A DNA stretch of 64,000 nt from Paenibacillus herberti (GTDB lineage: Bacteria > Bacillota > Bacilli > Paenibacillales > Paenibacillaceae): positions 242,054 to 306,053 of the forward strand of contig NZ_NMUQ01000004.1 in assembly GCF_002233675.1 (NCBI RefSeq), read 5' to 3'. Each line of letters starts with the position of its first letter. Position 1 is the stretch's first letter. This document shows, piece by piece, positions 35,227 to 42,166 of this stretch. The notes beneath the pieces are model-generated. The model worked only from the letters and a program-made list of their open reading frames with translations. It made no database searches and had not been told where the DNA came from. A program made the position numbers and the translations under genes.

Positions 35227-35380
35227 GCGGGAGCTTCATTCATTTCCCTCGAGCGGGAACTTCATTCATTTCCCTCGAGCGGAAGCTTCATTCATTTCCC
35301 TCGAACGAGAGCTTCATTCATTCCCCTCGAGCGGAGCTCATTCATTTCCCTGAACGGGAATTTCATTCACTTCCCTTGCC
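35227..35380. repeat. Six units of a 26-bp minisatellite
   Basis: Units of the type AGCGGGAACTTCATTCATTT plus CCCTCG follow head to tail; the fifth is 3 bp shorter. TTCCC and GGGAA across unit borders form a short inverted repeat. It lies between the spo0E-like stop and its terminator, so it would be transcribed as the 3' untranslated region. Confidence 0.85.
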
Positions 35381-35384
35381 CCTT

Positions 35385-35567
35385 TCACGAAACGAGCCAG
35401 ACCTCGCGCCTCTGTCGAAGCCGCTCATATTCATTCAGAAGCATGTCAAGTTCCTGGGACAGCCGCAGCACATGCTCTGTCCGGTGTCCGCATCGCTCAG
35501 CGGCCTGAATCATCTCCAAGCGTTTACGCTCAATCGTATCCCGGATCCGGGTCAAATTCATGTCCAT
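35385..35567 (-). CDS. Spo0E-like aspartyl-phosphate phosphatase
   Basis: 60 aa, two-helix hairpin. The family signature SQELDMLL is at residues 37-44, preceded by RIRDTIERKRLEMIQAAE. Spo0E proteins dephosphorylate Spo0A~P and so delay sporulation. AGGAGG is 7 bases before the first of two close ATG codons (35567, 35561). It lies 58 bases after thrS with no terminator between, so the two may be co-transcribed. Confidence 0.88.
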   Translation of the reverse strand: MDMNLTRIRDTIERKRLEMIQAAERCGHRTEHVLRLSQELDMLLNEYERLRQRREVWLVS

Positions 35568-35625
35568 GGCAATCCCTCCTGCTTCTACTATCGGCAGGCA
35601 AAGGATATATTTCCATATATTTTCA

Positions 35626-37770
35626 TTAAATTTTACAATTGATTTCCTTTTTCAGTCGTTCCAGCAATGCGCTCAAAGGCATCGTTCCGATGTCGCCGTC
35701 ACCACGCCGGCGCACGGATACCTCCCCCAATTCCGACTCCGCCTCTGACGAGCCCAAAATGAGCATATACGGAGCCTTTTGCAGCTGTGCCTCACGAATT
35801 TTATAGCCGAGCTTCTCGCTCCTACCATCCACATCAGCACGAATACCCGCCGCTACCAACTGTTCTTTCACCTGTAACGCGTAATCCAGCTGGACATCGG
35901 ACACCGGCAACAGCTTCACCTGCACAGGAGCGAGCCAGAGCGGGAAAGCCCCTGCAAAATGCTCCGTAAGGATGCCTATGAACCGGTCGATCGAGCCGTA
36001 AACGGCGCGGTGAATGATGATAGGGCGATGCTTGCCCCCGTCCTCCCCGATGTAAGTGAGATCGAACTTTTCCGCCATCTGGAAGTCGAGCTGGATTGTG
36101 CCGCATTGCCAGCTCCGGCCAAGCGCGTCGAGAATATGATAGTCTATTTTCGGCCCATAAAAGGCTCCGTCGCCTTCGTTCAACCGATACTCCGCTCCCC
36201 GGCTGTCCAACACATCTCGCAGCTCAGCCTCCGCTTGCTCCCATAGCTCAGTAGAACCCATGCTGTCCTCCGGCCGCGTCGATAGCTCCAGCCTGTACGT
36301 GAAACCTAGCACGCTGTAAACATAGTCGATGAGATCCATGACCCGGCGAATTTCCTCGCCGATCCCCTCCGGCTGCACGAACAGATGCGCATCATCCTGG
36401 CAAAACGAGCGAACCCGCATTATGCCACTTAAAGCGCCCGAGAACTCGTGGCGATGCACGTGCCCGAATTCAGACAGCCGGATTGGCAGCTCACGATAAG
36501 ATCGCAGACTATTTTTGAACACGAGCATATGGCCTGGACAGTTCATCGGCTTGAGTGCATACGGCGTGTCGTCGACATCACAGAAATACATATTGTCTTT
36601 GTAGTGATCCCAATGACCGGACTGCTCCCATAACCTGCGATTCATGAGCAGCGGTGTGCGAACCTCTTCATAGTCACGGCGCCGCTGCAACTCGCGAATG
36701 AACTCCTCCAGCTGCGTGCGAATTACCATGCCATTTGGCAGATAAAAGGGCATGCCCGGCGCCTCTTCCGAGAACATGAACAGCCCAAGCTCCTTACCGA
36801 GCTTGCGGTGATCACGCTTGCGAGCTTCCTCCAGCAGCTTCAGATGATCGTCTAACTGCGATTTTTTGCAAAAAGCCGTTCCGTAAATCCGCTGCAGCAC
36901 GCGACTATTCGAGTCACCACGCCAGTAAGCGCCAGCTACACTCAGCAGCTTGAACGCTTTGAGACGGCCTGTTGACGGTAAATGAGGGCCGCGACACAGG
37001 TCGACGAACTCGCCCTGGCTGTACATCGTAATGGCTGCATCCTCCGGAAGTTCCTGCAGCAGCTCCAACTTGAGCAGTTCTCCGCGGTCCAGCAGCAGTA
37101 TCTCGGCTTCTTCTCGACTGACCTCGCGACGTTGGAACGGCAGATCAGCCTGCGTTATACGCTCCATCTCTTTCTCGATCTCGGCCAGATCAGTTGCAGA
37201 GAGCGGGTTCGCCAGCTCCACATCGTAGTAGAAGCCATCCTTGATTGATGGCCCGATGCCAAGCTTCACGCCTTGCTCACCGTACAGCCGTTTCAGCGCT
37301 TGCGCTAAAATATGGGCCGCACTATGCCGCAGCAGCTCCAGTCCTTCCGGACTGTCCGGCAGCACCAGCTCCAGATCGCCGTCCTGCTCTAGCCGATGCG
37401 AAAGATCGACTAGCCTGCCGCTGGCTTTGCCCGCTACCGCCTGCTTTCGAAGGCCAGGGCGGATCGAATCTGCCACATGCGCGACCGTCGTTCCGGCTGG
37501 GTACCTCCTGACACTTCCGCTTGGCAATGCGATGCTAATTTCTTGCCCTTTTCCATTGCTCACACTCTCTTCGACTTTCCCGTTGCTCCGGTTCTCTTGT
37601 CCTTCTTCTCTGCTCAAGCTCTCTTCGACTTTCCCGTTGCTCCGACTCTCTTGCACTTCTTCTCTGCTCACACTCTCTTCGACTATCCCATTGCTCCCGC
37701 TCTCTTGCATTTTCCCAATGTTCTGAGCTTCCTTGGCTTCCTTGGCTTTCTTGGCTTTCTTGTTTTCCAT
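35626..37770 (-). CDS. thrS: Threonyl-tRNA synthetase with repeat-bearing N-terminal extension
   Basis: 714 aa, against about 640 usual. The normal protein starts near residue 76: TGS domain (SIALPSGSVRRYPAGTTVAH), the second additional domain with HSAAHILAQALKRLYG, and the class II core with MNCPGHMLVFK (zinc Cys), RLSEFGHVHRHEFSGALSGI (motif 2), and HRAVYGSIDRFIGILTEHF (motif 3). The anticodon-binding domain follows. Residues 1-75 are an added Lys/Ala then Glu/Ser/Asn-rich stretch with ~18-residue repeats (EESVSREEVQESRSNGKV and EESLSREEGQENRSNGKV). GGAGGAG lies before the ATG at 37770. Controlled by the T-box upstream. Confidence 0.95.
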   Translation of the reverse strand: MENKKAKKAKEAKEAQNIGKMQESGSNGIVEESVSREEVQESRSNGKVEESLSREEGQENRSNGKVEESVSNGKGQEISIALPSGSVRRYPAGTTVAHVADSIRPGLRKQAVAGKASGRLVDLSHRLEQDGDLELVLPDSPEGLELLRHSAAHILAQALKRLYGEQGVKLGIGPSIKDGFYYDVELANPLSATDLAEIEKEMERITQADLPFQRREVSREEAEILLLDRGELLKLELLQELPEDAAITMYSQGEFVDLCRGPHLPSTGRLKAFKLLSVAGAYWRGDSNSRVLQRIYGTAFCKKSQLDDHLKLLEEARKRDHRKLGKELGLFMFSEEAPGMPFYLPNGMVIRTQLEEFIRELQRRRDYEEVRTPLLMNRRLWEQSGHWDHYKDNMYFCDVDDTPYALKPMNCPGHMLVFKNSLRSYRELPIRLSEFGHVHRHEFSGALSGIMRVRSFCQDDAHLFVQPEGIGEEIRRVMDLIDYVYSVLGFTYRLELSTRPEDSMGSTELWEQAEAELRDVLDSRGAEYRLNEGDGAFYGPKIDYHILDALGRSWQCGTIQLDFQMAEKFDLTYIGEDGGKHRPIIIHRAVYGSIDRFIGILTEHFAGAFPLWLAPVQVKLLPVSDVQLDYALQVKEQLVAAGIRADVDGRSEKLGYKIREAQLQKAPYMLILGSSEAESELGEVSVRRRGDGDIGTMPLSALLERLKKEINCKI

Positions 37771-37814
37771 ATGCTCTGCTCCTCCTTTCTAAATGTTGTT
37801 GCGGATAGCAACAC

Positions 37815-37850
37815 AAAAAACGCGCTCATCCCGAGAAGGGACGAGCGCGC
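37815..37850 (-). terminator. Terminator of the thrS T-box
   Basis: GCGCGCTCGTCCC pairs with GGGATGAGCGCG (one mismatch) followed by TTTTTT on the minus strand. It is mutually exclusive with the antiterminator formed by the T-box sequence just upstream. Confidence 0.9.
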
Positions 37851-38110
37851 TAAAGGACCCGTGGTTCCACCCTGATTCGACCTTTCACACGGCATGAGCT
37901 CTATAGGGCATGATGCCCCAGCAGCCGGAAAGGTCCTTCATTGGCGTCCGATAACGGGGACAGACCGGCAGACTTACGGCCACCGGCACTTGCAGGCGGG
38001 TTCAGTCTCGCAGCTATCAGAGGGGTAATCCTCACATCCGGCACCGAAGAAGCTCGCAGCAATCGCTTCTCTCTCTGGGCGGCCCGCAAAGGGGATCTTG
38101 TCTCTGGTCA
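37815..38110 (-). promoter_or_regulatory. T-box riboswitch of thrS
   Basis: The minus strand carries the T-box AGGGTGGAACCACGGG (37873-37858), the antiterminator bulge being TGGA, which pairs with a tRNA ending UCCA, as tRNA-Thr does in Firmicutes. About 200 bases upstream there is stem I-like structure; the hairpin GAGGATTACCCCTC offers an ACC (Thr) triplet as a candidate specifier. Uncharged tRNA-Thr would allow read-through into thrS. Confidence 0.9.
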
Positions 38111-38296
38111 TGGCTCACTGAAGAATGAGATTTGCCTTATCTTACCTGCATGGACAGAGACGAGTCAAGCGCAGGATTTAAATTTCCATCTGGAACAGCT
38201 TCCTTTTTCCACCAGAGTCATTCCTGATTTCGCTGCAATCTTAATTGAAACCTATGACCATTCATTGTTAGACTATGGAAAAGGAGATGAGCTATC
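38111..38296. other. Spacer between divergent thrS leader and dehydrogenase gene
   Basis: Must hold the thrS promoter (minus) and that of the dehydrogenase (plus). No unambiguous -35/-10 pair was recognised. Confidence 0.35.
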
Positions 38297-39250
38297 ATGC
38301 CAACTATGATCTGTCTGCACGGATTTACCCCCGAACAAGAAGAACGGGTGCGCGATGCCGCTCCAGGCTGGAATTGTATATTCGGCCGCCCCAAAGAGCT
38401 GGAAGATAGCTTGTTCCGCGAAGCCGAAGTAATCTGCGGCTGGAGCCCCGCCATCGAGAAAGAATCACTTGGCGAGAGCGGCAAGCTCAAATGGCTGCAG
38501 GCTTGGTCTGCCGGAGTGGACAAGCTGCCGCTTGGCAAGCTGGAACAGGGAGGAGTCATACTGACGACGGCCAGCGGCGTGCATCCCGTACCGATGTCAG
38601 AAACAGCGCTCGCTATGATGCTCGCCTTTTCCCGTGGACTGCATCATTCGGTGCGCAGCCAGTCTCGCGGCAAATGGGAGCTGCGCGAGCCTTACGGCGA
38701 GCTGCATGGGGGCACATTGGCCATCATTGGAGCCGGCGAAATCGGCATGGAGCTGGGCCGACTCGGCAAAGCGCTCGGCATGCGTACAATTGGGGTGCGC
38801 CGCACCGCCAAAGAAACGCCGCATATGGACGAAACGCTGGCGATGGAGCAGCTGCATGAGGCGCTCGGACGAGCGGATTACGTCGTGAATGTGCTGCCGA
38901 ATACGCCGGACACAGAGCGTGCCTTTGGCCGGGAGCAGTTTGCGTTGATGAAGAGCAGCGCCGTATTTATCAACATCGGGCGCGGTATATCTGTCGATAC
39001 CGAAGCGCTGGTCGAGGCGCTGGAAAGCGGCGCTATTGGCGGAGCCGGTCTGGATGTGACTGCCCCTGAGCCGCTGCCGGAAGGGCATGCACTCTGGTCG
39101 ATGGAGCAGGTAATCATCACGCCGCATATGGGCGGCAGCTCCGAGCGTTACAAGGAGCGGGTGACAGATCTATTCGTCCAAAATCTCAAAAGCTACCTAG
39201 ATACCGGACGCCCGTCGCGGAATATCGTAGATTACGAATTAGGCTATTAA
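38297..39250 (+). CDS. D-2-hydroxyacid dehydrogenase
   Basis: 317 aa. The nucleotide-binding loop GAGEIG (about 138-143) with IGVRR after the second strand suggests NADP(H) preference. The catalytic triad of the family is Arg in NIGRGISVDTEAL, Glu in TAPEPLPEGHALW and His in ITPHMGGSS. Similar to hydroxypyruvate/glyoxylate reductases; the actual substrate cannot be told. AAAGGAG lies before the ATG. Single gene ending in a strong terminator. Confidence 0.92.
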   Translation: MPTMICLHGFTPEQEERVRDAAPGWNCIFGRPKELEDSLFREAEVICGWSPAIEKESLGESGKLKWLQAWSAGVDKLPLGKLEQGGVILTTASGVHPVPMSETALAMMLAFSRGLHHSVRSQSRGKWELREPYGELHGGTLAIIGAGEIGMELGRLGKALGMRTIGVRRTAKETPHMDETLAMEQLHEALGRADYVVNVLPNTPDTERAFGREQFALMKSSAVFINIGRGISVDTEALVEALESGAIGGAGLDVTAPEPLPEGHALWSMEQVIITPHMGGSSERYKERVTDLFVQNLKSYLDTGRPSRNIVDYELGY

Positions 39251-39274
39251 TCTTCCGATCCGCCTGAATAAGTA

Positions 39275-39328
39275 AGGGGCCGTTCCCAAAGTTATCATTA
39301 GATAAATTTGGGAACGGCCCCTATTTTA
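39275..39328. terminator. Strong terminator between convergent genes
   Basis: A perfect 16-bp stem (AGGGGCCGTTCCCAAA and its complement) with a 16-base loop and ATTTT after it on the plus strand. It serves the dehydrogenase and possibly the FMN reductase gene from the other side. Confidence 0.88.
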
Positions 39329-39342
39329 GTTACATACTTAAC

Positions 39343-39879
39343 CTACGACAGACGCAGTTGCTTAACCAGACGAGTCAGATGCTCAAGCGCATACAGAATC
39401 CGCTGTTTTGTTTTATCATTAGCCGGTTGGCCATCTTCAGCGAAATTGCGGTTATCGCCGCCGAGAGATACCCACTCCGTGCAGTTAATGCCATGCAGGT
39501 TGCGAACAACGGTTTGCAGTTGCGTGAGCGAGCTAACGCCGACAGCTCCTGCCGAAGCGTTGGCAACGAGTACTGGCTTGCCCTCAAACTGAGCTGCTCC
39601 CAAGTAATCCAGCGCGTTTTTGAGCACGCCGGAGAAAGAGCCATGGTACTCGGGCGTACCAAGGATAATGCCATCCGCATCGGATACCGCCTGCACTAGA
39701 GCGTCAACTTGCGCGCTCGGCTCCGAGGAATCCGGGGAGTACAGTGGGAGCTGATGCTGGTAGAGATCCACAAACGTAATCTGAATCTCTTTCTCCTTCA
39801 GCGCCTTCTCCATATAACGCAGCATCTGCGTGCTGCTCGAATCCTTGCGGTTGCCTCCAGCAATAATTGCGATTTTCAT
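39343..39879 (-). CDS. NADPH-dependent FMN reductase family protein
   Basis: 178 aa from ATG 39879, preferred because AAAGGA lies 9 bases before it and the family start MKIAIIAGGNRKDSSSTQML follows; ATG 39897 lies upstream in frame. Flavodoxin-like fold with the phosphate loop at residues ~8-15 and the FMN-binding GTPEYHGSFSGVLKNALDYL. Azoreductase/chromate reductase-like enzymes belong here. Single gene. Confidence 0.9.
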   Translation of the reverse strand: MKIAIIAGGNRKDSSSTQMLRYMEKALKEKEIQITFVDLYQHQLPLYSPDSSEPSAQVDALVQAVSDADGIILGTPEYHGSFSGVLKNALDYLGAAQFEGKPVLVANASAGAVGVSSLTQLQTVVRNLHGINCTEWVSLGGDNRNFAEDGQPANDKTKQRILYALEHLTRLVKQLRLS

Positions 39880-39961
39880 CTTCGGCCATCCTTTCATTCC
39901 CAGAAAGTATTCTCTCTGGAATTCATTATAACGATATCACCAGCTCTCTCAAGTGTTAAAT

Positions 39962-41275
39962 TTAAAAGCTCTCGTTTTTACTGAATGGCTGGATGCCCTC
40001 AGCTTCCGTTCCCGTTGCCACTTGGCTGCTTGCGAGGTTATGTTCCGTCCCTTCACCGGCAACCGGCGAATAGTACCCAGTCTCAATGTAAAAGACAGCT
40101 TCCGCTCCTTGAAGGAGCGGTTTCAACGTAATCTCGCCCCTCATCCCCTCCACGAGCGTTTTGCAGATGGCTAGCCCAAGCCCCGTCCCGCCGTACATAC
40201 GGGAAATGGAAGAGTCTGTCTGGCTGAACGGTTTGAACAGCAGATGCTGTTTATCCTTGGGGATGCCGATGCCGGTATCCTGGATGCGGAATTCAAGCTT
40301 AATGAGATGATCATTGCGCTCTAGTTCCTTTACCTTGACGGAAATGCCACCTTCCTCGGTAAATTTGACGGCGTTGCCGATCAGATTATGAAGCACCTGG
40401 GCCAGTCTTTTCTCATCGCCTACGAGCACTTCGGGTAAACCTGGATCAAGCTCCAGAATGGCCTTCAGCCGCTTCTCCCTCAACTTGCCGATGAACAGCT
40501 GCAGAGATCCGACGACAACATCCCGCAGCACAAAAGGATCTTCGGCAAGCGTAATCTGGTCTCCCGACTCTAACCGTGAGTAATCTAGCACCCCGTCGAT
40601 GATCTCTACCAAATCGGCTCCGCTGCTGCGGATAATGCCGATATAATCGCGTTGCTCCTCGTTCAGCTCGGTGTCGAGCAGTAGATCGCTCATGCCTAAC
40701 ACGCCGTTCAGAGGTGTATGAATCTCATGGCTCATGACGGCAAGGAATTCACTTTTGATTCTAAGCGCATTCTCCGCTTCCGTCTTGGCCTTCCATAGCT
40801 CCCGCTTCGCCGTATTGCTGGGGGTTAGGTCCTTGGAAATCGTATAAATATCCACCGTGCCATGCCTGTCATTCCAAGGAACAAATACTGTGCTCAGCTC
40901 AAGCACTCGTCCTTCCTTGTTCTTGATCCTCATCTCCACTGTCTGTGATCGCCCCTGCTTGACGCGCAGAAAGCAGCGGCTAATCCGTTTAATATCGTTG
41001 TGATCAATCAGATTCCAAAAGCGGGTGCCTTCTAGCTCCTCCGCTCGGTATCCCGTCAATTTCTCAGCGGCGGGGTTGAGGCGTAACAGCCGACCGTCCT
41101 GGCTAAATAGGCATACCATATCCGGGTTGCTTTCAAAAATGGAATCGTAGCGGCTCCGATTTCCCTCGGCTGCTTTCCAAGCAGCTTTCTTTTCCAGGGT
41201 AAGACTAAGAACGAACAGGATCAGAGCGATGATTGCCAGCATAACAACGATACCAAACATATTCAGCCAATCCAT
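39962..41275 (-). CDS. PAS-domain sensor histidine kinase, orphan
   Basis: 437 aa from ATG 41275 (GGAG 10 bases before; an upstream in-frame codon adds 26 unlikely residues). One membrane helix (about 6-27), PAS domain (about 43-155, with NPDMVCLFSQDGRLLRLNPA), HisKA with MSHEIHTPLNGVLGMSDLLL (His183), and HATPase with HNLIGNAVKFTEEGG, DTGIGIPKDK and GGTGLGLAICKTL. The H-box reads HEIHTP where HEIRTP is usual. No response regulator or receiver domain is adjacent, and its partner is unknown. The C-terminal ~35 residues are extra. Confidence 0.92.
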   Translation of the reverse strand: MDWLNMFGIVVMLAIIALILFVLSLTLEKKAAWKAAEGNRSRYDSIFESNPDMVCLFSQDGRLLRLNPAAEKLTGYRAEELEGTRFWNLIDHNDIKRISRCFLRVKQGRSQTVEMRIKNKEGRVLELSTVFVPWNDRHGTVDIYTISKDLTPSNTAKRELWKAKTEAENALRIKSEFLAVMSHEIHTPLNGVLGMSDLLLDTELNEEQRDYIGIIRSSGADLVEIIDGVLDYSRLESGDQITLAEDPFVLRDVVVGSLQLFIGKLREKRLKAILELDPGLPEVLVGDEKRLAQVLHNLIGNAVKFTEEGGISVKVKELERNDHLIKLEFRIQDTGIGIPKDKQHLLFKPFSQTDSSISRMYGGTGLGLAICKTLVEGMRGEITLKPLLQGAEAVFYIETGYYSPVAGEGTEHNLASSQVATGTEAEGIQPFSKNESF

Positions 41276-41474
41276 CGTTGATCCACTCCTCCATCGTCTT
41301 TCTCTCTTTGTAATAATTAACCGTCGACTGGTAAATAGAACCGCGAGGATCAATATATGGGCTAATCTGGCGACGAGGTATGATTAGCTCCCTTCATCCG
41401 TTGATGAGGGTTCAGCCATGTCCTGCAAGGGTACAATAGCAGCATGACCACACTTAATGAAGGAGTGAAATGAT

Positions 41475-41906
41475 ATGGCAAATCGTGCGGAACTTGAAGA
41501 AAAAATTATCACTCGTCTGCATAAGGAGAAATATGGCGTCTTTTCCACAGTGGAGGAGGACAAACCCCGCTCCAGGTACATGGCCGTGTTTCATGATGGA
41601 CTGACCGTGCTACTGTTGGCGGACCGCCGTTCCTATAAGGTTGATCAATTGGAGAACAATCCACATGCCAACCTGCTTCTCGGTATGGAAGGACATTTGT
41701 GGCCTAAGGACATCGTCGATATCCAGGGAAAGGCCAGCATTAGCAGCGACAAATCGATTATTCACGGCCTGTGGGAAAAGGATATGAACCGCTACTGGGA
41801 CGGCCCAGATGATCCCAATATTGTAGTGCTGAAGCTTGAGCCGGACACGATCGTCCTGACCGAAGGACATAACAATGAGAGTGTATGGAAAAAAGACGGC
41901 AACTAA
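41475..41906 (+). CDS. Pyridoxamine 5'-phosphate oxidase-like FMN-binding protein
   Basis: 143 aa. Split-barrel fold with KYGVFSTVEEDKPRSRYMAV, LLLADRRSYKVDQLENNPHA, NLLLGMEG and DIQGKASI, typical of general stress protein 26-like PNPOx proteins that bind FMN or a related cofactor. Not a true PdxH by length. GAAGGAG lies before the ATG; divergent from the kinase gene. Confidence 0.85.
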   Translation: MANRAELEEKIITRLHKEKYGVFSTVEEDKPRSRYMAVFHDGLTVLLLADRRSYKVDQLENNPHANLLLGMEGHLWPKDIVDIQGKASISSDKSIIHGLWEKDMNRYWDGPDDPNIVVLKLEPDTIVLTEGHNNESVWKKDGN

Positions 41907-42012
41907 GCCCGAAGGGAAAATAGCCTGTGGCCCCTATGAGGCGGGCCTTCTGGGACAAGCTTTCTAGGCGACTCAGATCGAACGGCTTGGGCCATGGTCG
42001 GTAAGCTTTGCG

Positions 42013-42050
42013 AGAACCCGCGTCTGCTCATGGGGATGACGGGTTCTTTT
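42013..42050 (+). terminator. Terminator after the PNPOx-like gene
   Basis: AGAACCCG pairs with CGGGTTCT, with GTC/GAC pairing inside, followed by TTTT. The rest of 41907-42097 holds nothing else recognisable; no SAM riboswitch or T-box precedes metE. Confidence 0.8.
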
Positions 42051-42097
42051 CATTTTCTATAAGGTTCAGGTTATAACCAGCTATTCCTATTTGCAAT

Positions 42098-42126
42098 TAG
42101 GCAGATTGCTCTGCTCCTTCTATAAT
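42098..42126 (+). promoter_or_regulatory. Candidate metE promoter
   Basis: TAGGCA, 17 bases, then a perfect TATAAT (42121-42126), 40 bases before the ATG. Confidence 0.5.
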
Positions 42127-42166
42127 TAAGCCTAATTCAAGGCAATTTCATACAGGAGGTTGAAGC

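Noticed and set aside
38245-38274. TTGAAA...TAGACT as promoter of the dehydrogenase gene
   Set aside because: The start site would fall on the ribosome binding site, leaving no usable leader.
41907-42166. SAM (S-box) riboswitch or Met T-box upstream of metE
   Set aside because: Looked for the conserved T-box sequence and S-box core; neither is present and the leader is too short.
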